Assembly: GCA_035569235.1 (NCBI GenBank)
Contig: DATMND010000422.1
Coordinates: forward strand, 22,379 to 86,378
Reading direction: 5' to 3'
Origin: JAMXLO01 sp035569235
GTDB taxonomy: Bacteria; Pseudomonadota; Alphaproteobacteria; Acetobacterales; Acetobacteraceae
DNA: 64,000 bases
Part shown: one piece after another, positions 15,708 to 24,959 of the stretch
Position numbering within the stretch: the first letter of the stretch is position 1
Layout of the letters: each line of letters begins with the position of its first letter
The notes under the pieces: generated by a model
What the model was told of the DNA's origin: nothing
What the model saw: the letters and a program-made list of their open reading frames with translations, nothing else
The model's database searches: none
Program-made: the position numbers and the translations under genes

Positions 15708-17963
15708 TCAGAACCGGGCCTCGCGCAGACGAGCCCAATCAATCCCGCTCGACCGCCTCGAGAAATTCACCAACTCCTCCGATACGCCACGAAATGCGCC
15801 GAGCAGACGAATTGAATTCTCGCCCTCGCGTGTCGCAATGCTTGCCTGGCCCTCACCGGCAACCGCTTTTTTGATTTGCTCTTCAAGTCGCTCCAGCATC
15901 GCATCGAGTCGCGACCGAAAATCGGCAAAATCCGCCGCCTCGGGATTCTGCGAGAGATTGTAAAAAATATCCTGCAATCCGACTCGCCACGCGTGCACCT
16001 GAGGGAGCAGTACGCGCGCAAGGACTTCCGATTGCGGTGTCGCGCGGGTCTCAAGAAGGTCTTGCATGCGGTAGGCCAGGGCTTGCAGGCTGTCGACGAG
16101 CGCCTGCATCTGCTCGGTCGTCGATTGACCCAAGGCCGCCGCGGGCAGCCCACTTCCCCAGATGGCGAGCTTGCCCGGGATTCTTGCCAGGTCGCCGAGA
16201 TGCAACACCCGCCTGAGACGCTGCCACCGCGTCGGCGGGTTGGCGCGGTCCCACAGCAGCGTCGAGGCGAGATATGCGCAAGCGCGAAAGAAGCGGCCGA
16301 GCAGGCGGAGGAACACGTGCTCGGCGCGGAATGACACGGGGAAATGCGTCGCGACCGCCAGCACGGCCAAAACCAGCGCCAGGACCACGGCGAGGTTTGC
16401 AACACTGAGAAAGTTGTAGTTCTGCTCGTTGGTGACGTTCATCAGCATGGCGAGCAACCCGAGCCCCGCCGCTTTGCCGAGGGCCTGTGTTGGTCGATGG
16501 CATAGGTAGCAGATCAGGAAGACAACTACGAAAACCACAGCCGCCAGGCCGGTGAAGCTCGTAAGGTGGGGCATCACCAGGACGTAGATGGCGCTTCCGA
16601 GAGCGAGGCCGAATGCAACCGGCAAGAAGGTGCGCGCAATCGGAAGCTGCGGCGTGACGCAAAGTGCCATCGCGAGCGAATTGGTGAGAACGATGAACGC
16701 GACCGTTTCCGGGATGTCCGGCACGTAAAGGGCCATGAGCCACGCCAGCCACAGGCCCGTGAACCATCGTGCGACGCTCGCGAGGCGCTCGGGATCGAGC
16801 GCCGACGGCAGCAGCGATGCCGTCCCGTAGGGCGGATCCGTCTTCGCGCGGGTGAAGTTCCGGATGTCGGCGACCGTCTCAAAGAGATCGCGCGTGAGCT
16901 TGTCAATTTCCTGCAGGTGACTGCGATAGAGGAGCAGCGCAGCCCGCTGGAACGCCGAAAGCGCTGCCATCCCCTTGTCTTCGAGGTTCAGCGGCACAGA
17001 AATCGGCCCGCGCTCCGGCGGATGCCCCTCCAGCATGCGTCCGATTTCGGCGAACCGGTGGTCGAGCTCGCTGGCGAATTTTGCCAGCTCCGGAATCAGC
17101 CGCTGGGGGTCGATTTCCCTCACGTCTGCCGAACTCTGCCGGCAGCGTTCTGACATGCTGGTCAGTTGCGAAAGCTTATGGACCAAGCTCCGCCACGCGT
17201 GGCGGGCCTCCCATACTTCGTAGCTGTCGATCTCCGCGCCATCCAGCAGACCACCAAGACGAGCCAGCACTTGCGTGGTCTGTCGCCGGAGGGCTTGTGG
17301 TCCCGCATCATGGGGTTCACCGATGGTCGGCGTGAGATATTGCACGGCGAGTTGGCGATGCGCGACTGCGAGCCGACGGACTGCATCCTCGAGGGCTGCA
17401 CGGGTACTGGTCGGCCAGATCAGGAGCCAGACCAGGCTGTAGCTCACGACACCCAGCGCCGTTTCCTCGGTACGAGTTACAGCTGTCTGAAAATCGTTCA
17501 GAGGGTCGGCGCCGCCGGCAAGTGCAATGAGCGGTACCGACAACCCGGCAACGAGCCAGAAATACCAGCGGGAAGTACCAGGCATCATGTAGGTGCAGAA
17601 GCCGGTAAAGATGCTCATGCCGATCAGGAACAGCCAGCGATCCTGCGGGAACAGGGCAATGAGAGTGAACGCAGCCAGACTCCCCAAAAGGGTACCGGAT
17701 AACCGCAGCAGGCCCTTGTTCAGCGATTCTCCGACAGTCGACAGGCCACAGAACGCCACGGCAAAGGCGGCCCAATGAGCATCTTTCCAGTCCATGGAAA
17801 GGGCGATGCCATAGGCAAGCACCGTGGCGAGCGCGGTCTTGATTGCCGGCTTGACCCGATCCGACAATACCCTCCGGTCAGGCATGTGTGCTGACAAGCT
17901 CGGTGCGAGCGCCCAGCTTCCCGACCCAGCACTGCTCGGTTGATGCCGTACGATCTCGGCCAT
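15708..17963 (-). CDS. FUSC family transporter (AaeB/YccS-like)
   Basis: 751 aa from the ATG at 17963 (MAEIVRHQPS, AAAGG upstream). It has two blocks of membrane spans: residues ~35-180 (ALATVLAYGIALSMDWKDAH, STVGESLNKGLLRLSGTLLG) and ~370-540 (WLAWLMALYVPDIPETVAFI). Each is followed by a cytoplasmic helical domain, the fusaric-acid-resistance arrangement. With the DUF1656 and HlyD genes it should export aromatic or other organic acids. The substrate is unknown. A nucleotide-cyclase remnant lies immediately upstream. Confidence 0.92.
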   Translation of the reverse strand: MAEIVRHQPSSAGSGSWALAPSLSAHMPDRRVLSDRVKPAIKTALATVLAYGIALSMDWKDAHWAAFAVAFCGLSTVGESLNKGLLRLSGTLLGSLAAFTLIALFPQDRWLFLIGMSIFTGFCTYMMPGTSRWYFWLVAGLSVPLIALAGGADPLNDFQTAVTRTEETALGVVSYSLVWLLIWPTSTRAALEDAVRRLAVAHRQLAVQYLTPTIGEPHDAGPQALRRQTTQVLARLGGLLDGAEIDSYEVWEARHAWRSLVHKLSQLTSMSERCRQSSADVREIDPQRLIPELAKFASELDHRFAEIGRMLEGHPPERGPISVPLNLEDKGMAALSAFQRAALLLYRSHLQEIDKLTRDLFETVADIRNFTRAKTDPPYGTASLLPSALDPERLASVARWFTGLWLAWLMALYVPDIPETVAFIVLTNSLAMALCVTPQLPIARTFLPVAFGLALGSAIYVLVMPHLTSFTGLAAVVFVVVFLICYLCHRPTQALGKAAGLGLLAMLMNVTNEQNYNFLSVANLAVVLALVLAVLAVATHFPVSFRAEHVFLRLLGRFFRACAYLASTLLWDRANPPTRWQRLRRVLHLGDLARIPGKLAIWGSGLPAAALGQSTTEQMQALVDSLQALAYRMQDLLETRATPQSEVLARVLLPQVHAWRVGLQDIFYNLSQNPEAADFADFRSRLDAMLERLEEQIKKAVAGEGQASIATREGENSIRLLGAFRGVSEELVNFSRRSSGIDWARLREARF

Positions 17964-18000
17964 AACCTTTGCGATCCTTGCCACGAAAAGTATAGTGGAC

Positions 18001-18242
18001 GCAAATCGAGTACAAGAGGACGGCACAACACGCGGCGTCGACCGCGCTCGCGAACTCCACCAAAATGCCGTCGCCGGTGGTCTTGACGATGCCGCAGCGG
18101 AGGCTGGCGATGGAGGCGTCTGTCAGGTCTCTTCGGCGCTCACTCGGCGCATACAGCGTCCTGTCCTCATCGACGCCCATAGCCGAACGTACCCCACAAC
18201 GTCCGCAGCAGGAATGGGCGATAGCCGGCGCTCCCGCTGCTC
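18001..18242 (-). pseudogene. class III nucleotide cyclase remnant, frameshifted and truncated
   Basis: One frame (18242-18180) reads RRLSPIPAADVVGYVRL, and the next frame from 18180 continues MGVDEDRTLY and then IVKTTGDGILVEFASAVDAA. Together these match the start of class III adenylate/guanylate cyclase catalytic domains (normally RRLAAILAADVVGYSRLMG followed by IVKTTGDGLLVEF). The frame changes exactly at the RL/MG junction. Similarity ends after about 75 codons and runs into the FUSC promoter region. A likely ATG at 18244 is in the third frame. Clearly decayed. Confidence 0.75.
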
Positions 18243-18496
18243 ATGCGTCCTCCGCCCCCGCCCGCACAGTTTGAGATTTGGCCCCACGGACGCCAACGGT
18301 GCACAGAGTATAATCCAATGGCAATCGACACTCAAATTGCGCTGGGCCGCTCGGCTGGAGAGAAGAATCCCCCCTTTTGTCGTAGCCGTGTTGGTGTCGG
18401 AATGGCTGCTTTGGGTCGCAATCGCCCGTTGCGCTATCATTCGGAGACAGGCTCTGAGAGAGGAAGGCCATTGGCTTCGCATACAGCACCAATCTG

Positions 18497-18565
18497 CCTT
18501 CCTCAGTGGCTCTCAGTGGAATCCTCGGTGAACTCTGTGTGGAACCTTTCTTGCTTGCTTGCTTA
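18497..18565. repeat. dispersed repeat of the GGAAGGTTCCACAC family, reverse arm
   Basis: Reads GCCTTCCTCAGTGGCTCTC and ends GTGTGGAACCTTTCTTGC followed by a CTTGCTTGCTTG run. It is the reverse complement of the words seen at 12099-12154. Its flank at 18421-18455 also faintly resembles the flank of that copy. It lies 3' of the MFS gene in the 620-bp gap (17964-18583) that also holds the cyclase remnant. Confidence 0.65.
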
Positions 18566-18583
18566 ACTTCCTGCGATGCAGCG

Positions 18584-19858
18584 TCAGACGACAACCACGT
18601 CCGATTCGAAGACCTGACCCTTCGTCTCAGGCCCCAGAAGCAGGGCGACAATGAAGCTGATCAGACCGACCGTCGTTCCGACCAACATGGCAACGCCGAA
18701 TCCGACGTTGTAATTGACGGCGATATACGTCAGGACCGGCGCCACGAGGCCACCGAATATCGCTCCCTGATGGTAACAGAAGCCGACCGCCGTCGCGCGC
18801 ACCTCGGTCGGGAAGCGCTCGGAAAGATAGCTGGGGTTCTGTCCATAGATCGCCCCACCGAACAGACCCTGCACCGAGAAACCGATTGCGAGAGTGACGT
18901 AGTCGTTGGTGAGAAGGTAGGTCGGTGTGAGCAGCAGCGCGATCACTGCCGGAATGATCATCGACCAGCGGCGTCCGAATGCGTCCGCCACCCAGCCCCA
19001 GACAAAGCTGGCAGCGAATGTCGCGGCGTTGGAGAACATCAGCGGCACCGATACCAGCGCGGCGGACAGCGCGAGATCTTTCTGCAGATGCGTCGCGAAC
19101 AGGGCAAAGATCGAATAGTAAACGGTGAAGCCGCTTGCCATCCACCAGCAGGCGGTGAGCGTGTTGGCAAGATTGCCACGCTTGAAGATGACCATCAGCG
19201 GCAGGCGAACCTCACGTTTCTGTTCGCGCTGCTTCCTGCGGTTCTCCAGCCAGACCTCCGGCTCCTTGACGTATTTGCGGACCCAGAGGACCACCAGTGC
19301 CGGCAGGATGCCGACCCACAGCATGCCTCGCCAGCCCACGTAGTTGTAGAACAGACCGTAGAACGCGGCCGACATCAGGAAGCCAAGCGCCCACGATCCT
19401 TGCAGGATCGAACTCATCAGTCCGCGCGAGCGGGGCGGCCACGATTCCATCGCCAGCGACGCGCCGGCCGGCCATTCGGCGCCCATGCCGATGCCGAGCA
19501 TCGCACGGAAGAAGAACAGGAAGGCGAAGCTCGGCGAGAATCCTGCGATGAAGTTGCAGATCGAGTACCACAGGATGGAAATCATCAGCGGAATCTTCCG
19601 CCCGACACGATCGGCCAGCCAGCCGGATGCGACCGCGCCCACCAGGCGCAACCACAGGGTGATGGCGAAGACCGCGGTGACAGCGGTCAACGGCACGCCG
19701 AACTCCTGGGAGATCGGCACCATGATCAGCAGGAATACGGTGAAATCGAACGAATCGAGGGTCCAGCCCAGCCATGCGGCCCACCAGGCCAGCCACTGAT
19801 CCTTGGTGGGTTCCTTCCACCACGGAATCGACTGCGTGCTCCCAACGGTAGTTGCCAT
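18584..19858 (-). CDS. MFS transporter (organic acid or sialate:H+ symporter-like)
   Basis: 424 aa with twelve predicted spans. The N-terminal motif WLGWTLDSFDFTVFLLIMVP and the loop GWLADRVGRKIPL are typical of the SHS/MHS carboxylate symporter groups. Charged GIGMGAEWPAGASLAMESWP is the second signature, and SERFPTEVRATAVGFCYHQG lies in the C-terminal half. The ATG at 19858 has a GGAGA site ten bases upstream; the 16 earlier codons are not conserved. Substrate likely a small carboxylate such as lactate or pyruvate, by family only. Monocistronic. Confidence 0.88.
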   Translation of the reverse strand: MATTVGSTQSIPWWKEPTKDQWLAWWAAWLGWTLDSFDFTVFLLIMVPISQEFGVPLTAVTAVFAITLWLRLVGAVASGWLADRVGRKIPLMISILWYSICNFIAGFSPSFAFLFFFRAMLGIGMGAEWPAGASLAMESWPPRSRGLMSSILQGSWALGFLMSAAFYGLFYNYVGWRGMLWVGILPALVVLWVRKYVKEPEVWLENRRKQREQKREVRLPLMVIFKRGNLANTLTACWWMASGFTVYYSIFALFATHLQKDLALSAALVSVPLMFSNAATFAASFVWGWVADAFGRRWSMIIPAVIALLLTPTYLLTNDYVTLAIGFSVQGLFGGAIYGQNPSYLSERFPTEVRATAVGFCYHQGAIFGGLVAPVLTYIAVNYNVGFGVAMLVGTTVGLISFIVALLLGPETKGQVFESDVVVV

Positions 19859-20269
19859 TTTCTTGTTATCTCCCCGAATACGACATACGAACGATCGATG
19901 CGGCACGAACGGCGCGGCACATTATGGACGAACGGCTGTACGGGGCAGCTTTCGTGCTGTCCCGGACACGGGACGACAAGTGAGGTCTACGGTAACCAGC
20001 ACAACGGCTATGCGTCAAACGCTTGGGAGCTGCCGAGGGACAAGGGACCGTGCTCGAGGACTTCGCCTGGCCATGACGATGAACCATAAGGCGCGCCCGG
20101 AACTGCTGAAGCGCGAAAGCGCCGTGCGGAACAGGACACCGTGCGCCGCCTATTCGGCGCGAGCGGCATTCGTCTGCGACGCCCATCGTTTCGCGGGCTG
20201 AGCAAGAGATGGGCTGGCCGCGCAGCACCCTCGATGACCTGACCGATCCCTGGCGACTGCCGAGATAGT
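19859..20269. other. 411-bp intergenic region, no gene recognised
   Basis: Lies between the MFS gene and the SDR gene, both on the minus strand. Short frames on both strands show no domain character. It presumably contains the MFS promoter. A segment at 20060-20080 (CGCCTGGCCATGACGATGAA) recalls the edge of the CATGACG repeat family elsewhere in the window. Confidence 0.4.
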
Positions 20270-21016
20270 TTACATGCCACCCGATACAGCGATGATTTCG
20301 CCGGTCACCCATCGGCTATCCTCTGACGCCAAAAACACGGCGACTGGCGCGATGTCGTCCGGTTGCCCGATACGCCCCAACGGCGTTTGCAGCAGTATTT
20401 GTTTTTCAAAGTCGCTGCCAACGATGCCGGCTGACCGGGTTCCCTCAGTCTCCACTTCGCCCGGACTGATGGCGTTCACCCGGATCTTTCGCGGGCCCAA
20501 TTCGTTTGCGAGCACGCGCGTGATTGCCTCGATAGCGCTCTTCGAGGCGACATAAATGGAACTTGCAGGCGGTGGGTTGCGGGTTACCGCGGAACTGAGG
20601 TTGATTATGCTCCCGCCATCCGGGCCGAAACACTTTACCGCCTCCTTCGCCGCGAGAAGAACCCCAAGCACATTGATGTTGAAGTGTTGGTGGAACTCAT
20701 CCTCCGTGACGGCCTCGATCGGTGAGAACCGATAGATGCCGGCGTTGTTCACAAGAATATCAACCCGGTCAAAGGCGCTGATCGCATCGGCAAACAAACG
20801 CTCAACATCGCTGGGTTTAGAGACGTCTGCCTGGATCGCGGAAGCCTTGCCGCCTTTTGCTGTGATATCCGCCACCACGATGTCCGCGTCGCGTCGGCTG
20901 GCGGCATAGTTCACCACGACTGCGGCTCCTGCGGCGGCCAAACCCTTGGCGATGCCTGCTCCGATACCTTTCGATGCGCCTGTGACGACTGCCACTTTAT
21001 TGGTCAACTTACCCAT
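20270..21016 (-). CDS. SDR family oxidoreductase (FabG/glucose dehydrogenase-like)
   Basis: 248 aa classical short-chain dehydrogenase. It has the cofactor motif TGASKGIG near residue 13, NNAG near 90, catalytic Ser in NLSSAV, and YVASK giving Tyr and Lys. C-terminal LGRIGQPDDIAPVAVFLASE is followed by VTGEIIAVSGGM. NAD(P)-dependent alcohol/ketone oxidoreductase; substrate unknown. GGAGGAATCTC precedes the ATG. No co-directional neighbour within 290 bp, so it is probably a single-gene unit. Confidence 0.9.
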   Translation of the reverse strand: MGKLTNKVAVVTGASKGIGAGIAKGLAAAGAAVVVNYAASRRDADIVVADITAKGGKASAIQADVSKPSDVERLFADAISAFDRVDILVNNAGIYRFSPIEAVTEDEFHQHFNINVLGVLLAAKEAVKCFGPDGGSIINLSSAVTRNPPPASSIYVASKSAIEAITRVLANELGPRKIRVNAISPGEVETEGTRSAGIVGSDFEKQILLQTPLGRIGQPDDIAPVAVFLASEDSRWVTGEIIAVSGGM

Positions 21017-21261
21017 GAGATTCCTCCGAAGACACGTCGCGCTTCAATCATGGCGAGCGCATCTGCCCGGTTCAAGGCGGCGGTCCAGCGCTGATGGCCA
21101 TGCCTGACGTGGTCCGCTCAATTATACCGAGCGCCCTAAATGTTGACGTACGGCACTGGCCCCACACACGTCATGGCCGTCCCCGGACCTGACGGTTTTG
21201 CGGTGACGCCGCGCCTGCCCGGAGAGTCAACCTCTAGGGCGCTTGGAATTACACATCGCGA

Positions 21262-21291
21262 ATACGCATGGGTCAGATACGCATGGGTCAG
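21262..21291. repeat. perfect 15-bp tandem duplication
   Basis: ATACGCATGGGTCAG occurs twice in direct succession, 18 bp downstream of the flavoprotein stop codon. It lies in the 292-bp gap before the SDR gene, in which nothing else is seen. Confidence 0.8.
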
Positions 21292-21308
21292 AATCTAGCC
21301 GACTGGTC

Positions 21309-22442
21309 TCATTCCGTGGCGAATACTGATCGGAATGTGTCGGCTCGCACGCGAGTCCGCGAGGCAGCGAGTCGCATGGCCCGCGGCCAGCAGCGGCACA
21401 GAAGCAGCAGCCAAGGTTGCGCAGCCGAGACAAGACAGGCGCGATGAATGAGCGAAGACAGCCGCATCTGCGGAGCAACGCGCCGCGCCCAGGCGAGGTG
21501 ATACGCGCCCGCCGCATTACCGTGTGCGAGCAATATGTTGGAAGCCAGCGTTGCACTCGCCAGCGCAAGCGCCACGCCGTCGCCGGTGAGCGACGCGATA
21601 ACAGTCGCCTGGTCGCCGAGGCGGAACAGATTGGGCGAGTCCTTCGCGTTCGGTGCGTGCGTGTAGCCATATGGCAGGCCGGCGATCGCAAGTGGCCGAT
21701 CGAGCATTGGTCGCGCGCCGTTCAGCCGTTCGGCGAGATGCGGGCTCTCGTGCGTGAGGGACTCGAACAGTTTGTCCCATTGACCGTCCACCGCACGCAA
21801 TCTTGCACCCGGCACCAGCACGCACAGGACCGCCCGGTCGGATTCAACAAGCTGCAGCCCGGCGTAGCCGCCGACGAACAAAATTAGCTCGACGTGACCC
21901 CGCAATCCAGCCTGCTGGCGTGGATCGAGCGCGTAATACATCTTCATCCCGACAAGGCCAGTGCCGCGCATTGGCCGCGCCGCACCGCGCAGATCATGTT
22001 TGCCCGTGGCTAGGAACACCGTGTCGGCCGCGACCGTCCCAGCCGAGCCGCAATCGAGCCGCAGAGACCCGTTGCTACGATTGATGCTGCGGACGGGGCA
22101 GCCTCGCAGGACCGTGGCTCCGCTCAACTCCGCCTGACGCAGCAGCGCCTCGTCCAGTGCGCGGCGCGTCAGACCGAGCGCGGGGAATGGCAGGCGCGCG
22201 GTTGCGATGCGTTTCCCGTGCACCAAACGGACATTGGTTATCTCCGACGGCGCCAACGCCGCGATATCGACACCCAAAGCCGCGATCGCCTCGATCGCCT
22301 CGGCGCTGAGGAAGTCACCGCATACCTTGTCGGTGGGGCCGGCATTACGTTCGATCAGTGTGACAGCACGCCCGGCCCGGGCGAGCAGTAAGGCCGCGGT
22401 GGCGCCGGCTGGCCCACCGCCGATGATCACCGGTCCGGGCAT
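21309..22442 (-). CDS. FAD-dependent oxidoreductase (geranylgeranyl reductase-like) of the type III PKS operon
   Basis: 377 aa from the ATG at 22442 (MPGPVIIGGGPAGATAALLL); a GTG at 22457 is an alternative. The N-terminal GxGxxG Rossmann fold, the VCGDFLSAEAIE segment and LGLTRRALDEALL match the geranylgeranyl-reductase/FAD monooxygenase group. The second FAD motif is in FRLGDQATVIASLTGDGVALA. The start overlaps the methyltransferase gene, so the three genes are one operon. In bacterial phenolic-lipid clusters a flavoprotein often hydroxylates or oxidises the ring; that role here is inference. Confidence 0.88.
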   Translation of the reverse strand: MPGPVIIGGGPAGATAALLLARAGRAVTLIERNAGPTDKVCGDFLSAEAIEAIAALGVDIAALAPSEITNVRLVHGKRIATARLPFPALGLTRRALDEALLRQAELSGATVLRGCPVRSINRSNGSLRLDCGSAGTVAADTVFLATGKHDLRGAARPMRGTGLVGMKMYYALDPRQQAGLRGHVELILFVGGYAGLQLVESDRAVLCVLVPGARLRAVDGQWDKLFESLTHESPHLAERLNGARPMLDRPLAIAGLPYGYTHAPNAKDSPNLFRLGDQATVIASLTGDGVALALASATLASNILLAHGNAAGAYHLAWARRVAPQMRLSSLIHRACLVSAAQPWLLLLCRCWPRAMRLAASRTRVRADTFRSVFATE

Positions 22443-23137
22443 CGTCGCGCGACGCACAGCCGAAATGGCATATGCCAGGTGATTTCAACGTCAGCCTCGG
22501 TGAGCCCGGCGGATCGGATCAAACGGAGCCAATCATTTCGGACAAAACTGCGCGCGATCGAGATGCGGCCGTCGCTCAGGACAAAAGGGTGCCAGCGCGC
22601 AAGCCATGCGAGCACGCCAAAACCGTAATAGGGAAACCAGTGTCGGTGCAGGTCGCCGATGAACCAGCCGCGCCGCGCATGTGCCTCCATCCAGCGGATG
22701 AATTTCACCACCGTGTCGTCAGTGAGGTGATGGGTGAATTGCGAGCTGATGATGTAGTCGTAGCCGCCGCCCTCCGGCTGGAAGGTGAACACATCGGCGG
22801 TGTGAAAGGTGATCCCCGCTGAAGCCGGCGTCGCCTCGCGTGCGGCCCGTGCGCTCCACGGGTTGAGGTCCACGCCTTCGAGCCGTGCCGCAATGCCGTT
22901 CCGCTCTGCCCAGCGATGGATGCGCCGCAGAATATCGCCATGGCCGCAGGCAACGTCGAGCAGCGAGAAGGATTTTTCCCCACCCCCCTCGCGCGCAAGC
23001 CATGCAAGTGTCGGCCGCGGCGTGAGCGTTACGGTGTTGACGCGCGCTAGATCGCGCAGGCAGCGCCGGTAATCATCGTAATCGACGCAATCGGTATCCA
23101 TCCGCTCATCGGCCGTGCTGCGTGCGGCGAGGCTCAT
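22427..23137 (-). CDS. class I SAM-dependent methyltransferase of the type III PKS operon
   Basis: 236 aa. SAM-binding motif I is LLDVACGHGDILRRI, the acidic loop is EGVDLNPW, and a later motif is YDYIISSQFTHHLTD. The length and ARRGWFIGDLHRHWFPYYGF suit small-molecule methyltransferases of the UbiE/Methyltransf_25 type. It overlaps the PKS stop by 4 bp and the flavoprotein start by 16 bp. It probably methylates the polyketide product; position unknown. Confidence 0.88.
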   Translation of the reverse strand: MSLAARSTADERMDTDCVDYDDYRRCLRDLARVNTVTLTPRPTLAWLAREGGGEKSFSLLDVACGHGDILRRIHRWAERNGIAARLEGVDLNPWSARAAREATPASAGITFHTADVFTFQPEGGGYDYIISSQFTHHLTDDTVVKFIRWMEAHARRGWFIGDLHRHWFPYYGFGVLAWLARWHPFVLSDGRISIARSFVRNDWLRLIRSAGLTEADVEITWHMPFRLCVARRCPDR

Positions 23138-24204
23138 GCGCGGTGGAACCCGAACGTTTCAACGGTAAGGCCAGGTCCGAATGCCATTGCCAGCCCGTCG
23201 CCCGAGCATCTGGGCGCGCGCAGGATACGATCGAGCACGAAAATGAGCGTGGCCGAGGACATGTTACCGAAATCCCGCAGCACGTCGCGCGAGAAGCGCA
23301 GCGTATCCGGGGCCAGCGCAAGTCCGTGCTGGACCGCATCCAGGATCGAACGTCCGCCCGCATGCACGGCCCACATTGCAATGTCGTCTGCGGTGCGATT
23401 ACCGAGCAATGCGGCACCATGCTCCATCAGCCAGCGGCGGATGCGGCCAGGCACCTGACCCGATAGATGCATTTCAAATCCCTGATCGCGGATATGCCAG
23501 GTGATCATTTCGGCGGTGCGTGGAATCACGGCTGCATGAAAGCGATCGAGCGCCAGCCCGGTGGGCTCGGCGGAGACCAGGCACGCGCCGCAGCCGTCGC
23601 CGAACAGCAGGAAGCTCAGCATCTTCTCGATCACCCACTGCTCCTGAAGATGCAGGCAGCAGAGTTCCAGATTGATCACCAGAACCTTTGCGCTTGATTC
23701 CGAGCGAACGATATGACGGGCCAGCTTCAGGGCGTTCACCGCGGCAAAGCATCCCATGAACCCGACATTGGTGCGTTCGACCGACGGCGAGAGGCCAGCC
23801 GCGTTCATGATATGAAAATCGAGACCGGGTGCGGTGAAACCAGTGCAGCTTGCCACGATCAGGTGGGTGATTGCGGTGCGCTCTGCTGCGATGTCCAGTG
23901 CTTCGATCGCCTGCAGCGCGAGCGTCAATGCCTCATTCTCGAACCGGGCCATGCGGTCGCCGGTGGAGGGGAAGGCGCCGCGCCGGTAGAAGCGTTCGGT
24001 GTCGAGGAAGTGATCGCGGGGTTTGGGGCCCGGCTCGAAGAAGGAGTACCGGTGCTGGATGTCGGCCAGGCCAACCATTCGGTCGAACAGCGCGATTGCG
24101 TGCTCATCCGGCAGCGCGGAACGGGCGAAGTCGATGAACTCCGTGTGGATGTCGTGCGGCGGAACCGCGGTGCCGATCCGGTTGAGCCAGGCCTGGGTCA
24201 CCAT
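23134..24204 (-). CDS. type III polyketide synthase (chalcone/stilbene synthase family)
   Basis: 356 aa homodimeric-type ketosynthase that extends a CoA starter with malonyl-CoA. The catalytic triad is visible: Cys120 in IVASCTGFTAPG, His281 in WAVHAGGRSILD and Asn314 in DFGNMSSATLIF. The C-terminal GFG-loop equivalent is AFGPGLTVETFGF. It is the first gene of a three-gene operon with a methyltransferase and a flavoprotein, comparable to phenolic-lipid/alkylquinone loci such as srsABC of Streptomyces. Starter unit and product cannot be read from sequence. It shares a 97-bp divergent promoter region with the Uma2 gene. Confidence 0.95.
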   Translation of the reverse strand: MVTQAWLNRIGTAVPPHDIHTEFIDFARSALPDEHAIALFDRMVGLADIQHRYSFFEPGPKPRDHFLDTERFYRRGAFPSTGDRMARFENEALTLALQAIEALDIAAERTAITHLIVASCTGFTAPGLDFHIMNAAGLSPSVERTNVGFMGCFAAVNALKLARHIVRSESSAKVLVINLELCCLHLQEQWVIEKMLSFLLFGDGCGACLVSAEPTGLALDRFHAAVIPRTAEMITWHIRDQGFEMHLSGQVPGRIRRWLMEHGAALLGNRTADDIAMWAVHAGGRSILDAVQHGLALAPDTLRFSRDVLRDFGNMSSATLIFVLDRILRAPRCSGDGLAMAFGPGLTVETFGFHRA

Positions 24205-24301
24205 GGGTCCTTCGTGCTGGGTCCGGGACGGCAGGAGCCCGCCCGGACCGGGTACATCTCTGGGATGTGGGGTGGCAAGCCTGATGTGCTATAGAGTGCA
24301 C

Positions 24302-24880
24302 ATGAGCATGAAGCTGTCACAATCCCTGACGGTCGACGCATTTCTGGCCTGGGAACGCAGGCAGCAATTACGCTATGAATTCGACGGTGACCGCATCGTT
24401 GCGATGACCGGGGGAACGGTGAACCATGCCGCCATCATGGACAATGTCGCCTATGCGCTGCGGCGCCGGCTCAAGGCACCTTGCCGGGCCTTCACGAGTA
24501 ACCCGAAAATCCTGACCGCGGGAAGTGTGCGCTATCCGGATGCGGTCGTCACGTGCTCGCCGGTGGCAGGAACGAGCGACATCCTGCCGTCCCCGGTCGT
24601 GGTATTCGAGGTTCTCTCGTCCAGTACCGCTACCGCTACCGCTTCGGTCGATCGCGTGACCAAGAACGAGGAATATCGCGCAACGCAGTCGATCCAGCGT
24701 TACATAATGCTCGAGCAGACACGCATCGCCGCCACGGTGTTCGCCCGCGCCGGCGAAAGTTGGATCGGCATGGTCGCGACTGGCGATGCGGTGCTTGCCA
24801 TGCCGGAGATCGGTGTCGAACTGCCGTTGATGGAACTCTACGCCGACGTGGAACTGCCGCCGCCCGACACCGACGACTGA
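24302..24880 (+). CDS. Uma2 family (DUF820) restriction-endonuclease-fold protein
   Basis: 192 aa from the ATG at 24302 (MSMKLSQSLTVDAFLAWE). It shows the Uma2 pattern: FDGDRIVAMTGGTVNHAAIM, then VRYPDAVVTCSP supplying the catalytic Asp. VVVFEVLSSST gives the Glu of a PD-(D/E)xK-like site, with KNEEYRAT downstream. These proteins are common and highly duplicated in cyanobacteria and some proteobacteria, without a settled function. It is divergent from the PKS operon. Confidence 0.88.
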   Translation: MSMKLSQSLTVDAFLAWERRQQLRYEFDGDRIVAMTGGTVNHAAIMDNVAYALRRRLKAPCRAFTSNPKILTAGSVRYPDAVVTCSPVAGTSDILPSPVVVFEVLSSSTATATASVDRVTKNEEYRATQSIQRYIMLEQTRIAATVFARAGESWIGMVATGDAVLAMPEIGVELPLMELYADVELPPPDTDD

Positions 24881-24881
24881 A

Positions 24882-24912
24882 CTACGGCAGCACCTTCCCG
24901 GGATTCATGATG
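24882..24912 (-). repeat. copy of the 3' end of the FAD-linked oxidase gene
   Basis: Minus-strand translation gives IMNPGKVLP then stop, nearly identical to the last codons of the oxidase gene at 27471-27502 (about 27 of 30 bases shared). The two copies lie just outside the two ends of the RTX-protein gene. It looks like a target-like duplication or the scar of a lost oxidase paralogue. Confidence 0.6.
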
Positions 24913-24959
24913 CGCTGCGTTAAGGCGTCTCAGCAGCGACGTTCGACTCCTCGGGCGGC

